From NCBI RefSeq assembly GCF_900103615.1, contig NZ_FNGW01000004.1, forward strand, positions 372,001 to 436,000: a stretch of DNA of 64,000 nucleotides, in the 5' to 3' direction. This DNA comes from Romboutsia lituseburensis DSM 797 (GTDB lineage Bacteria > Bacillota > Clostridia > Peptostreptococcales > Peptostreptococcaceae). This document shows, one piece after another, positions 46,273 through 55,016 of this stretch. Within the stretch, counting starts at the first letter, position 1. Every line of letters starts with the position of its first letter. The translations under genes were made by a program, and so were the position numbers. The notes beneath the pieces were generated by a model. It was not told the origin of the DNA. It ran no database searches and saw nothing but the letters and a program-made list of their open reading frames with translations.

Positions 46273-46467
46273 TTTTATTTAACTATACTGAAAGGAATTA
46301 AAAATTATAATACTGGAATTGTAGGAGTTGGAGCACTACAAACTATCCTTGAAGCAGTAGATAACTTTACAGGTTCTGTAGAAGATACAGTTTATAGAAA
46401 AGGTAATGACTATGATACATATAAAAGTGAGTGCAAGAGTAACAGTAAAGTCCATGGAAATATTTAG
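46273..46467 (+). pseudogene. Fragment of a displaced toxin tip or immunity gene
   Basis: An open segment without a start codon reads NTGIVGVGALQTILEAVDNF then TGSVEDTVYRKGNDYDTYKS before a stop. The hydrophobic helix followed by a polar tail resembles the N-terminal part of Rhs tips. No initiation signal or matching full-length gene is in the window. Confidence 0.4.
46283..46305 (+). repeat. 23-bp seam repeat, copy 1
   Basis: CTATACTGAAAGGAATTAAA plus AAT; 22 of 23 positions match the copy at 48457-48479. Sequences diverge right after it, suggesting a recombination seam. Confidence 0.6.
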
Positions 46468-46669
46468 AAATTAACAGTTGAAAATAAAAATATTTATATA
46501 AATTTATGAGTAGAATTTAAATTAAAAAATGAGATAATTAGTTATAAAAGTAGTGATCAAGGGTATATAAGACTTAAGTAAATAAAAAGCCGTAGTTTAA
46601 GATAAATATAGTTATAAAATAAGGGGCATTGAGTTATTTCAATGAGTAAGAAGGGATGAATATATTTAC

Positions 46670-46876
46670 ATGATAATAAAACAAATTGATATTACAAGTA
46701 AAATGGGATTGCAATTGTCTATGGAAGAAGATTTATTTATTGTTAAGTTATATGAAGATAGTTTATCTGGATACAAAGAAAATGTTGTATACAAGTGTAA
46801 GGTTAGTGATTCAAGTATGGAAGAAATGATTAATCATATAAATAAAACTCATAAGATAATAATGCAACAACAATAA
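46670..46876 (+). CDS. Small hypothetical protein, possible immunity factor
   Basis: 68 residues, MIIKQIDITSKMGLQLSMEE onward, an alpha/beta protein ending in an amphipathic helix. Ribosome binding signals are weak (AAGGGA, 11 bases before the ATG). Size and context resemble the immunity pair at 39996-40481, but I see no convincing sequence similarity. Between this gene and 47116 a hairpin (46901-46923) with a G5 loop is visible but no gene. Confidence 0.42.
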   Translation: MIIKQIDITSKMGLQLSMEEDLFIVKLYEDSLSGYKENVVYKCKVSDSSMEEMINHINKTHKIIMQQQ

Positions 46877-47116
46877 TTAAGCTTTAATGCAAATAAAAAA
46901 GCTATAGTTTAGGGGGACTATAGCTCCAATAGGGGAGGTAGAATTTTACTTTCCGATCATATATATTAAGTAATTCTTGATTAACCCATCTTAGGTAAAT
47001 TTAGTATATGAATTAAAATTGTATCTATTTATTGAAAAGTGTTATATAATAATATTTGTAGCAATACAAAATTAAATCAAGATTAAATCTTGAATAGGTT
47101 AATTAGGAGTATATAA

Positions 47117-47317
47117 ATGAATAACGGAATAGTAAAATGGTTCAACAATGAAAAAGGATTTGGTTTTATAACAGTAGATGGTGGAGAAGATGTATTTGCA
47201 CATTTCTCAGCAATACAAACTGATGGATTCAAATCATTAGAAGAAGGTCAAAAAGTAAGCTTTAATATAGTTAAAGGTGCTAGAGGACCTCAAGCAGAAA
47301 ACATAACTATATTATAA
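47117..47317 (+). CDS. Cold-shock protein
   Basis: 66 residues, a complete CSD protein. RNP1-type KGFGFITV and RNP2-type VFAHFSAI are intact, with the C-terminal GPQAENI. It binds single-stranded RNA and DNA and melts RNA structure. AGGAG precedes the start. A conserved housekeeping gene lodged within the immunity array, which suggests the array expanded around stable chromosomal genes. Confidence 0.93.
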   Translation: MNNGIVKWFNNEKGFGFITVDGGEDVFAHFSAIQTDGFKSLEEGQKVSFNIVKGARGPQAENITIL

Positions 47318-47332
47318 TATAGATGGATTCAT

Positions 47333-47361
47333 AAAAAGACACTTTTTAGTGTCTTTTTATT
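47333..47361 (+). terminator. Terminator of the cold-shock gene
   Basis: AAAAAGACACT pairs with AGTGTCTTTTT across a short T-rich loop. Confidence 0.85.
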
Positions 47362-47499
47362 ACAAGTAAATTATGATACTTGAAAATCTATGTAAAACTT
47401 GTGTATGTAAGTAATATCAACGTATTTTACAAAGTAACATAAATTAAATTTGACATAATATCATATAACTGATATAGTAATAGATGTAGCAAATAATAT

Positions 47500-47575
<76 letters not shown>

Positions 47576-47584
47576 ATTATTTAT

Positions 47585-47628
47585 ATAAAAAAAGTTCTTA
47601 TATCTAAAGATATAAGAACTTTTTTTAT
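47585..47628 (+). terminator. Terminator of the tRNA gene
   Basis: AAAAAAAGTTCTTATATC pairs with GATATAAGAACTTTTTTT in a long stem. Confidence 0.88.
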
Positions 47629-47752
47629 ATAAATAATAAAATTTAAGGATACATGAAGAAAGAAATCACTTAGATTGGTTTCTTTTAACCACATTAATGC
47701 AAGTAGATAATACGTCACTAAAGGATCAAGAAGATAAAATAAAAATATATGC

Positions 47753-47797
47753 TAAGCCTAACATATCATAGAATTTGTTAGGCTTATATTAATACTA
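47753..47797 (+). repeat. 45-bp hairpin repeat, copy 1
   Basis: Identical over 45 bp to 50013-50057. TAAGCCTAAC pairs with GTTAGGCTTA, a terminator-like hairpin. Both copies are followed at the same distance by rhs-like sequence. Confidence 0.85.
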
Positions 47798-47809
47798 TAA
47801 GATAAAAAA

Positions 47810-47870
47810 TTTCAAACTATATATAATATCATTAATCTATAGTTTTTCAGATGAAGTTGTAATATATAAA
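47810..47870 (+). pseudogene. Degenerate rhs scar after repeat copy 1
   Basis: The segment reading ATATATAATATCATTAATCT then ATAG...GATGAAGTTGTA aligns with the wapA GDIISLIDSSGDEVVS region and with the clearer scar at 50073-50164. It has many changes. Confidence 0.4.
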
Positions 47871-47886
47871 TAGAAGGAGAGAATTA

Positions 47887-48279
47887 ATGAAGACAAATGT
47901 AAATGTTGAATTTAATATTGTAGGTGATTATTTTAATCCTGATGTAGTTACTCAAATATTAAATTTAGAGCCAACAGACTCTTATATCAAAGGAGATAAG
48001 GGAAGATATACAACTAGAAAGGAAACTTGTTGGAGTATAGAAACTGGATATTATGAATCATTTGATATATCACAGCAGATTAATTTGATGCTTAAAACTA
48101 TTTCAGAAAAAAAAGAAATACTAAAAAAGTTAAGGACACAGATTGACGTTGAATATTTATTTATGATTGTTATTAAGATTGAAGATAACAGAGGACCTGC
48201 TATGATATTTGAGTCTCCAATTATTGAATTTGCTAATTATATAGGAGCTGAAATCCACGTAGATTATTATATAAATTAG
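47887..48279 (+). CDS. DUF4279 immunity-type protein
   Basis: 130 residues. The N-terminal VNVEFNIVGDYFNPDVVTQILNL and central ETCWSIETGYYESFDISQQI match DUF4279, a family repeatedly found as immunity genes beside polymorphic toxins. It is an alpha/beta cytosolic protein with no signal peptide. AGGAGA precedes the start. It follows an rhs scar, consistent with its toxin having been lost. Confidence 0.72.
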   Translation: MKTNVNVEFNIVGDYFNPDVVTQILNLEPTDSYIKGDKGRYTTRKETCWSIETGYYESFDISQQINLMLKTISEKKEILKKLRTQIDVEYLFMIVIKIEDNRGPAMIFESPIIEFANYIGAEIHVDYYIN

Positions 48280-48284
48280 TACTA

Positions 48285-48446
48285 AGGGATAAACTTTGGT
48301 GTAAGATTAATGGAGACTCATGCTTTATTCATTTTGGGTATGATTATTATATGTACTTTGGAAACAAAAACAATCCTGAAAATGCACTAAAAAAGATTAG
48401 GGAATTAGGTTTATTTGTAGAATGCATAGAGTCTCCATACATCTAG
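48285..48446 (+). pseudogene. C-terminal fragment of an immunity-type gene
   Basis: The frame without a start reads KLWCKINGDSCFIHFGYDYY then MYFGNK...LGLFVECIESPYI before TAG. This resembles the C-terminus of small immunity proteins ending in a Phe-Val-Glu...Ser-Pro-Tyr motif. The N-terminal part is absent. Confidence 0.5.
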
Positions 48447-48456
48447 TTTTACTGCA

Positions 48457-48479
48457 CTATATTGAAAGGAATTAAAAAT
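48457..48479 (+). repeat. 23-bp seam repeat, copy 2
   Basis: Matches 46283-46305 at 22 of 23 positions; it immediately follows the truncated immunity fragment. Confidence 0.6.
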
Positions 48480-48555
48480 ATTAAGGTTTTAATTAATACA
48501 AATATGAAAAGTTTAGATGACTTTAAATTTAAAATATAGGAGATAGTGTTCGGCA

Positions 48556-49452
48556 ATGAAAATAAAATGTACAAGTACAAATGGTTATACATTCACCCCA
48601 AGAAGTATTAGAAAATATGGCACAGATATGAAAACTGATCATCAGCAAATTACACTAGATAAAATATATAACGTATACGGAATAAGCCTTTATGAAGAAG
48701 GTTTAGATTATTTAATATATGATGATTATGATATGGCTAGCTGGTATTGTGCTGAATTATTTGAGGTAGTAGACCATAAGATGCCTAATACCTGGCATCA
48801 TAGATATTTTGGGATTAGTGATGAAATAAGTCTATCAGCTATTTGGGGATATCATGAATTAGTTTTTTCAGTAGAACATTACAATGGATTATTAGAACAA
48901 GAGCGAGAAGATGTATATCTATTTTATAAAAGAAAAAAAGAGATTGATTTAATAAGCATTTATAATATTGAAAATTATGAAAATGAAATAAGAAAGAAAC
49001 TTGCTAATTATACGAAAAATTTAATAAGTGAATTGAGAGATATATGTTCATATAAACTTTATCCAGAGGTTGGATTGTTAAAATTTTGTGCATCCATACA
49101 GTCTTGGGATTTGAATTTAATGGTATATTCAATGAATAGTGAAGTGGATAAGGTATTTAATGAGTATGATAAGGATAGTCTTTTTTATGAAAGTAAGGAA
49201 ATTTTTAAAGAGCTAGAATATTATCAGATTGAAGAATCACAAGAAGATTTATTTTTTAATTTTTATGAAAAAAATTATGAAATATTAGAAGCACTTGAGA
49301 AAAAAATTATACTTGAATGGTTTTTATCTTGTTGGGAACAATCAGGTGGATTAAGTTTAAAATTTCCTGTATATTTCTTATTTAATGATGATATAAAATA
49401 TTACAATATTCAAAACTCAAAATGGATAAAGAACAATTGTAAATGTAACTGA
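48556..49452 (+). CDS. Two-domain immunity-type protein, frameshifted C-terminus
   Basis: 298 residues. Residues 1-130 form an alpha/beta domain (GYTFTPRSIRKYGTDMK, YLIYDDYDMASWYCAELFEV). A second helical domain follows (about 135-290), with ILEWFLSCWEQSGG and KFPVYFLFNDD. Near the end the +1 frame continues past the stop as VTDKNEINYLFEEWFNVLIK, a natural continuation. A one-base indel around 49425-49445 therefore probably removed more than 20 residues. Family names are not recognised; context suggests immunity. Confidence 0.5.
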   Translation: MKIKCTSTNGYTFTPRSIRKYGTDMKTDHQQITLDKIYNVYGISLYEEGLDYLIYDDYDMASWYCAELFEVVDHKMPNTWHHRYFGISDEISLSAIWGYHELVFSVEHYNGLLEQEREDVYLFYKRKKEIDLISIYNIENYENEIRKKLANYTKNLISELRDICSYKLYPEVGLLKFCASIQSWDLNLMVYSMNSEVDKVFNEYDKDSLFYESKEIFKELEYYQIEESQEDLFFNFYEKNYEILEALEKKIILEWFLSCWEQSGGLSLKFPVYFLFNDDIKYYNIQNSKWIKNNCKCN

Positions 49453-49531
49453 TAAAAATGAAATAAACTATTTGTTTGAAGAATGGTTTAACGTATTAAT
49501 AAAAAAATTTTAATTAGAAAAGGGAAGTTAT

Positions 49532-49888
49532 ATGGAAATTAAACACTTATTATTGGAAGTATATTGCGATTGTGAAGTTTCAAAAGGTGATATTAAACCA
49601 ACATACTGTTTAAATGGGCTTAACAATCCAGGAAGCCATTGTTTTGAAAATGAATGTAAGTTTTTTAGCTATACTAATGCGCAAAATGAAATAGCTTATG
49701 TGGGTATAAATGGCTTAGTAGAACAATTTGATGATTGTATAGGTTTTGGGGGAGAAATGGAACCAGAACTTAATGATGTAGAGCTACGAAAGCTTTTAGT
49801 ATCTAAATGGAAAAATATATGCAAAAACAAAATAGATGAAGCCTATGATGAATATATGAATATAAAAAATACAATCACTAAAGAGTAA
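49532..49888 (+). CDS. Cys-rich small hypothetical protein
   Basis: 118 residues with seven Cys, four in the first half (YCDCEVSKGD, YCLNGL, HCFENECKFF), which could bind a metal. An acidic FDDCIGFGGEMEPELNDVE segment follows, then a helical C-terminus. AAGGGAAG precedes the start. I do not recognise the family. Its place in the array suggests an immunity role. Confidence 0.45.
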   Translation: MEIKHLLLEVYCDCEVSKGDIKPTYCLNGLNNPGSHCFENECKFFSYTNAQNEIAYVGINGLVEQFDDCIGFGGEMEPELNDVELRKLLVSKWKNICKNKIDEAYDEYMNIKNTITKE

Positions 49889-50012
49889 TTACATTACAAT
49901 AATGAAATGAAAAATAATGAAGAATTTGATTATGTAGCAAAATATGATTTTGAAACATTTAGTAATGAAGATAAATGGAAAGTTAAATAAATAGTATAAA
50001 GAATTAAAGATA

Positions 50013-50057
50013 TAAGCCTAACATATCATAGAATTTGTTAGGCTTATATTAATACTA
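50013..50057 (+). repeat. 45-bp hairpin repeat, copy 2
   Basis: Identical to 47753-47797. A further hairpin with a similar stem (AGCCTAGCA/TGTTAGGCT) is at 58769. Confidence 0.85.
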
Positions 50058-50072
50058 CGAAGTAAGAAATTT

Positions 50073-50164
50073 CAAAGGAGATATAATACAATTAATAGAT
50101 CGTTCTACAAATGAAGTTGCACCTTATACTTATGATACATGGGGTAGACTACTATCAATAGATA
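50073..50164 (+). pseudogene. rhs scar
   Basis: Clear match to wapA 39219-39312, including GATACATGGGGTAGACTA (SYTYDTWGRLLSID region). It lacks both ends and any ribosome binding site. It lies 15 bp after the 45-bp repeat. Confidence 0.78.
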
Positions 50165-50205
50165 TAGGCTACTATAAATCGGAAAGATTAAAGGATGGAT
50201 GAAAT

Positions 50206-50871
50206 ATGAAAATTAAAATAGAGTTATATGGAGAAATGTATGAACAAAAATGTAACTTATACTATAAAGAACAAATTTTGTACAGTGGATATGTAGATAA
50301 TCTAGTAACATCTGTAAATGGATATTTAGAGCTAAAGCTAAATTATGGAACAAATATTACAACACCTACAATTATAAAAAGATTAGGAAATATAATTTTG
50401 TGGATTCCTACAGATAACATAAAGTTAAATGAAAAATATTTAAATGTTATAATCTCAATAGAGGAAATGGCAGAAATATGGAAAATGCTAGGGTATGAAT
50501 TAAAAGATGATATGTATTTAATAAATTATGCTACTAATAAAGATTTAAAAGCATTATGGGTTGCCAATAGTGGTATTAGATTATATATAGAAAATACTAG
50601 TGAAGCTTTAAAAATAATTGAAAATAATAGTATTGGATTTAATGATGATTCTAAGGAAGTACATGATTATATCAACTATTTAATCAAAGAAGATTGGGAT
50701 GAATTAGAAGTGAACTTTATTAATAAAATAGATTTACCCAAAGATAAATTAGTGATCTATATTGACTATCTAAATATACTTACCGAGTGGATACCATTAG
50801 TTAATGAAGAAAAACACTACGATGTTATTAACTTAGGAAGCAACTACATTATTAAGTTTATTGGCCAATAG
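50206..50871 (+). CDS. Immunity-type hypothetical protein
   Basis: 221 residues. The beta-rich N-terminus (KIELYGEMYEQKCNLYYKEQ, LELKLNYG) is followed by an alpha/beta part with EDWDELEVNFINKIDLPKDK. No signal peptide or membrane helix. AAAGGATGG precedes the start. I do not recognise the family. Immediately downstream the +1 frame continues with a plausible tail (50872-50983), so the C-terminus may have been altered. Confidence 0.45.
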   Translation: MKIKIELYGEMYEQKCNLYYKEQILYSGYVDNLVTSVNGYLELKLNYGTNITTPTIIKRLGNIILWIPTDNIKLNEKYLNVIISIEEMAEIWKMLGYELKDDMYLINYATNKDLKALWVANSGIRLYIENTSEALKIIENNSIGFNDDSKEVHDYINYLIKEDWDELEVNFINKIDLPKDKLVIYIDYLNILTEWIPLVNEEKHYDVINLGSNYIIKFIGQ

Positions 50872-50983
50872 TATTAGAAAAAATATACCAAGTTTATGGA
50901 CAAGAAAGTCTTTTGATAATAATGATCCTATAGCTTTAGAGGAGTTTGAAAAAGCTGAAAGAGAAATATTAACTCAATCGTAA
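50872..50983 (+). pseudogene. C-terminal fragment in the +1 frame
   Basis: Reads KNIPSLWTRKSFDNNDPIAL then EEFEKAEREILTQS before TAA, in the frame +1 relative to the gene before it. It is either a frameshifted tail of that gene or the end of a lost neighbour. Confidence 0.35.
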
Positions 50984-51013
50984 CTTTTAATGGTGAATTA
51001 ATAGAATATAGTA

Positions 51014-51052
51014 TAAAAAGTTCTAGGGTTTTCAATCTTAGAACTTTTTTTT
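51014..51052 (+). terminator. Hairpin terminator
   Basis: AAAAAGTTCTA pairs with TTAGAACTTTTTT across a short loop. Confidence 0.82.
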
Positions 51053-51071
51053 ATTAAAGAACAAAATAATA

Positions 51072-51128
51072 ATGTAGAAAAATGTAAAAAATATTAGAAT
51101 ATAATTAAAAATATGGTAAAATTATAAA
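51072..51128 (+). promoter_or_regulatory. Control region sharing 20 bp with the wapA promoter
   Basis: ATGTAGAAAAATGTAAAAAA (51072-51091) is identical to 33897-33916. TAAAATTATAAA starts 45 bp downstream, versus 48 bp in front of wapA. Confidence 0.45.
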
Positions 51129-51188
51129 AATAAATATAAAATTATTTTTAATAATCAAAAAATAATTTTAGGTAGATTAGGAGATTAA

Positions 51189-51701
51189 ATGGAAATTAAT
51201 TTTGAAGTAACAAAAGAGGATTATATTAAATTTGAATTATATAACCTTAGTAATTCACCATATCATAAGAGAGATATAAAGTTAAATAAATATGGAATGC
51301 CAATAGGTTTTTTATGTATTAATATGATGATGCAAACTAGTGTTGAAGACATTATTATAGCTACTACAATTGAAGCGTTTATATGGCTTGTAATTTATCC
51401 TAAGGCTAATAAACTTTTAACCAAAAGAGAAATTGAAAATGTGATAAAAGAAGGCGATAGCACAGAACTATTTGGAAGTAAGAGAATTATTATTGATGAG
51501 GAGTCGATAACTATATTTAATAAATCTTCCACAGAAAGAGTATTAAAAAGTGCTATAAAAGATGTAAAAATATATGATGACATAATAGTTATATACACAA
51601 GTTTATTGACAGCTTATATTGTACCAACTAGATATTTAGAGGGTGATTTAAAAGCAGATTTTATAAAACAAGTTAGTAAAATAGATAATTTCAATAAATA
51701 A
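51189..51701 (+). CDS. YcxB-like membrane protein
   Basis: 170 residues with the same layout as the protein at 1344-1865: a short soluble N-terminus, a hydrophobic hairpin (about 35-78: IGFLCINMMM, IIIATTIEAFIWLVIYP), and a beta-rich C-terminal domain with ITIFNKSSTERVLKSAIKDV and the terminal VPTRYL. Its control region shares a 20-bp block with wapA, suggesting joint expression. Immunity function is inferred from context. Confidence 0.62.
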   Translation: MEINFEVTKEDYIKFELYNLSNSPYHKRDIKLNKYGMPIGFLCINMMMQTSVEDIIIATTIEAFIWLVIYPKANKLLTKREIENVIKEGDSTELFGSKRIIIDEESITIFNKSSTERVLKSAIKDVKIYDDIIVIYTSLLTAYIVPTRYLEGDLKADFIKQVSKIDNFNK

Positions 51702-51726
51702 TGAAAAAAAGAGGAGCAATTAAAAA

Positions 51727-52548
51727 GTGAAGAATCAATCACCTACTGTAGAACAAGTAAAAGAAATTCTCAACATTGTAAAAGAGAATACATTGAAAGA
51801 AGTATTACATATTAGTGCAATTAAGGAAAATACATCTCTATATGACAGTAAATTTGGAGGAGTTCCTTATTTGCCAAAGTGTAGTGGATTACCAGTAAAT
51901 GAAGATGGACAACAATTGAGATTATTATCTCAAATAAATTTTGAAGATTTGCCAGATAATAATATTTTTCCTAATGAAGGAATCTTACAATTTTATGTAA
52001 ATGATATATATAATATGGATCTTGATAATCAAACTAAACAAGATAATTTTAGGGTTATTTATTATGAAAATATAGATTTATCGATAAAAGAAGATGATGT
52101 TATTAAAAAAATAGATGACTTCGAATCATGGAATGAAGATGAAGAATTTCCAATTCAAGATGAATATAAATTAGAATTTGAGATTGCCAAAGAAGGTATT
52201 ACTATTCAAGATTATAATTTTGATAAACTATTCAATAATGAATGTAATAAATCATTTATAAATACTATAGATGACGAAGTTATGGATGAAATATATGATG
52301 ATGACGATGAACAAAAAGATGGCTGCACTCAACATAAACTAGGTGGATATCCATTCTTTGCTCAGCAAGATCCAAGAGAAGGTGAAAAGTCTTTAAGGAG
52401 ATTTGATACACTTTTACTTCAAATAGATACTGAAGAAGATGAAGGTATTGTATGGGGAGACTGCGGTATTTGTAATTTCTTTATAAACAGTGAAGATCTG
52501 AAAAATAAAGATTTTAGTAACGTATTATTTAACTGGGATTGTTATTAA
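51727..52548 (+). CDS. YwqG/DUF1963-family protein
   Basis: 273 residues from a GTG start. Family features: FGGVPYLPKCSGLPVNEDGQ, LRLLSQINFEDLP, GGYPFFAQQDPRE and a C-terminal WGDCGICNFFINSEDLKNKD. DUF1963 (YwqG) proteins are typical members of immunity arrays in Firmicutes. A cytosolic acidic protein. AGAGG lies 13 bases upstream, which is long spacing. Confidence 0.82.
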   Translation: MKNQSPTVEQVKEILNIVKENTLKEVLHISAIKENTSLYDSKFGGVPYLPKCSGLPVNEDGQQLRLLSQINFEDLPDNNIFPNEGILQFYVNDIYNMDLDNQTKQDNFRVIYYENIDLSIKEDDVIKKIDDFESWNEDEEFPIQDEYKLEFEIAKEGITIQDYNFDKLFNNECNKSFINTIDDEVMDEIYDDDDEQKDGCTQHKLGGYPFFAQQDPREGEKSLRRFDTLLLQIDTEEDEGIVWGDCGICNFFINSEDLKNKDFSNVLFNWDCY

Positions 52549-52620
52549 GGATTTCAGTGTAAATAATTTTTACATATTACTAATTAAAATATATAATAAT
52601 TTATCAGAATAGATTTTTAT

Positions 52621-52662
52621 AAAAAATATTACTGAACTTGATAATTTCAGTAATATTTTTTT
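52621..52662 (+). terminator. Terminator of the YwqG-type gene
   Basis: AAATATTACTGAA pairs with TTCAGTAATATTT, flanked by A and T runs. Confidence 0.82.
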
Positions 52663-52741
52663 ATGTATCAGTAAATTTTGATTACACAAAAAATAAGAAT
52701 TAGTCCATTTGAATATTCGCTATATAAAGGAGAAATCAAAA

Positions 52742-53575
52742 GTGATAAAAAGAAGAAAAAGACCTAAAGATGGAGATATTTTTACAATAGAGATAAAAGA
52801 AGGATTGTACTCATATGGACAGGTAATAGATAAAGAATATAACCTATATCTAATATATGATATATTAGGTGATGAAAATAAATCTATAGAAGAAGTAATA
52901 AAAAGCCCCAAAATGCTTTTAACAAGAAGTTTTAATTATTCATTTAGAGATGGGGATTGGAAGATAGTAGGTAATGCTCAAATTCCAGAAGACTTGAATA
53001 TACCTATGTTTAAAATGGGGGTAGATAGTAAATATCATGTAGTAAACTACAAATGGGATGTAATAAGAAAAGCAACTAGAGAAGAGGGATATTTATTACA
53101 TTATGTAGATGAAATATCACCTGGTGGTTTGGAAGAAGCTATAATGGCTAAATATGAAATGGCTGAGTGGAACTATAATTATGATTATATGCTATATCCA
53201 CCTAAGTATGGAATAACTTATAAAGATGTTCTACAAATGTCAGAGTCTGATAAATATCGTTATTTTAATACAACAGTAGCTTACTATGAAGAGCTATGGG
53301 GCCTTTATGACGATGGATGGGCTACAATAGAAGGTGATGAAGGCGTGACTATACCACTTTGGCCTGATAAGCAGTATGCAGATATATGTGCTAAGGGAGA
53401 CTGGGAAACATATACAGCTAAAAGGATAGATTTATATGAGTTCTTAAATAAATGGGTACCTGAAATGGAAAAGGATAATATTAAACCAGCAGTATTTTGG
53501 GTAAACGAAGAAGCTGTAATAGTAGATGCAGATTTTCTCCAAGGTACTTTAATACTCTCGTTAGAAGAATATTAA
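52742..53575 (+). CDS. Imm26-DUF2750 fusion immunity protein
   Basis: 277 residues from GTG; AAAGGAG at 52727-52733 fixes this start although the frame is open further upstream. The N-terminal ~110 residues (KRRKRPKDGDIFTIEIKEGL, YSYGQVI, GDWKIVGN) match Imm26. The C-terminal ~120 residues (ELWGLYDDGWATIEGDEG, IPLWPDKQYADICAKGDWE) match DUF2750. Each domain occurs alone as an immunity protein elsewhere, so this is probably a two-in-one immunity protein. Confidence 0.78.
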   Translation: MIKRRKRPKDGDIFTIEIKEGLYSYGQVIDKEYNLYLIYDILGDENKSIEEVIKSPKMLLTRSFNYSFRDGDWKIVGNAQIPEDLNIPMFKMGVDSKYHVVNYKWDVIRKATREEGYLLHYVDEISPGGLEEAIMAKYEMAEWNYNYDYMLYPPKYGITYKDVLQMSESDKYRYFNTTVAYYEELWGLYDDGWATIEGDEGVTIPLWPDKQYADICAKGDWETYTAKRIDLYEFLNKWVPEMEKDNIKPAVFWVNEEAVIVDADFLQGTLILSLEEY

Positions 53576-53689
53576 TAAAATAGAAGGGGACAGGAGTATG
53601 AATGAGTATAATTAAATTTTAATTCAAAAAACAATATATGATTCAATAGCCATTATGTTTTTTATAGCAATTGCAATTGTATTATTTTA

Positions 53690-53796
53690 TGGAAAAGACA
53701 CTATTAAATCTATCAATTTTTTAGTAGATCAAAATATATAATTCTTGGCGAACATGTTTTTTCACTGAATGTAAAAACATTAGAATCAGCTTGTTA
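53690..53796 (+). pseudogene. Remnant of an Imm40-like gene
   Basis: Nucleotides match the mid-part of the gene at 57964-58302 (for example TTTTTAGTAGATCAAAATAT against CTTCTTAGTAGACAAAAAATA, and ATTCTTGG...TTCACTGAATG). Stop codons interrupt it. The preceding ~35 bp also resemble the sequence just before 57964. Confidence 0.62.
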
Positions 53797-53828
53797 GAAA
53801 CATTAGATATAAATAGGGCGGTGAATTA

Positions 53829-54158
53829 ATGTTATTTAGAGTATTTGAATATTCAAAGAATCAACATGAAGCAAAGTTGATATTTGAACATATTATTAGT
53901 GAAATTCAAAATAGTATAATAAGTAAAGAATATAAAAAAATTGAACCATATTGGAAGGTTGAAGGAATTCATATCGTAGAAGTATTAATTAAACTTGATA
54001 AAAGTTTTAATAAAAATCAGCATGAAGAATTTCTTCGAAGTATTTCAGATAAGTGGATATCATATGGAGATCCTGTGAATGAAATAATTGCATCTGAAAC
54101 AACAGAAGGTTGTAATTATATTAAAAAAGACGTAAGTATGATTAATATATTTTATTAA
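53829..54158 (+). CDS. Small immunity-type protein
   Basis: 109 residues, alpha/beta (RVFEYSKNQHEAKLIFEHII, GIHIVEVLIKLDKSF). The C-terminal region has SDKWISYGDPVNEIIASETT. It has no signal or membrane segment. The pattern resembles small immunity proteins in Rhs arrays, but I cannot name the family. GGGCGGTG lies just upstream of the start. Confidence 0.48.
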   Translation: MLFRVFEYSKNQHEAKLIFEHIISEIQNSIISKEYKKIEPYWKVEGIHIVEVLIKLDKSFNKNQHEEFLRSISDKWISYGDPVNEIIASETTEGCNYIKKDVSMINIFY

Positions 54159-54205
54159 TATTTAAGTAAATTAATTAAAGTAGAATAAGTAGAGGATTAA
54201 TTATA

Positions 54206-54913
54206 ATGAATGATAAGATACAAAAAATAAATTGGAAAAGAGAGCAGCTATGGAAAGGGTGTATGTTAGCGACAATTGCTCATGCAATTATGGTAGCTCA
54301 TTATCCAGAGATATCAAATGAACATTCATGGGATGGAATGAATTATAGTGTTCAAGACAGTGAAGGAAGTAGAGGAACTATAACATTCCATCCTGAAATT
54401 TGTGTAGGAGCTTTTCGAAATGATAATAGTGATAGATTAAATTCAATAGATAATTGTAGACAATTTAGAAAATACTTTGAAGGAGCGCCTAAAGAAATAA
54501 TAAATATAAGTGAAGAAGAAGCATTGCAATATTTATTAGACGATATAGATGGAGATACATTACCTCTGATAACTACAGCTTTTTGGGTAGTAGATAACGA
54601 ATTTTATACAATAGACTCATTTAAAGATATGTACAATAATGGTGGATTTTTATTAGAAAGACAACTTATGGATATTGATATAGCAATAAAATCATGGATA
54701 GAGTATTATGATATGTCTTTAAAACAAGGAGAGTTATTAAAAATAATTTTTAATAAAAAAATTAATCAAAGAACAGAACGAATTATATTAATCAAAGATG
54801 AAATAAAATTAATAGGAACTAATGATAGACAAGGATTAAGAGAAAGTAGAATTTCATTTAAAGAAATCGGTATAACTTTCAAAAAAAGTTGGAATGAATT
54901 TTTAAATTTATAG
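54206..54913 (+). CDS. Immunity-type hypothetical protein
   Basis: 235 residues. A compact domain reads KGCMLATIAHAIMVAHYPEI, EHSWDGMNYSVQDSEGSRGT and ITFHPEICVGAFRND, then an acidic helical stretch and a positively charged tail. Conserved-looking Trp and His residues lie in the first 70 residues. The family is known to me only as array-associated immunity-like proteins; no function can be given. AGAGGATT precedes the start. Confidence 0.5.
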   Translation: MNDKIQKINWKREQLWKGCMLATIAHAIMVAHYPEISNEHSWDGMNYSVQDSEGSRGTITFHPEICVGAFRNDNSDRLNSIDNCRQFRKYFEGAPKEIINISEEEALQYLLDDIDGDTLPLITTAFWVVDNEFYTIDSFKDMYNNGGFLLERQLMDIDIAIKSWIEYYDMSLKQGELLKIIFNKKINQRTERIILIKDEIKLIGTNDRQGLRESRISFKEIGITFKKSWNEFLNL

Positions 54914-55016
54914 TTTTATAGTAAGTTATTATATCTATTTTATTTGTAGGGTATTTAGATAAATTAGCTAAAGAATTAATTCAAGCCTATTAAAATTAAG
55001 AATTTGAGGTCAATAA

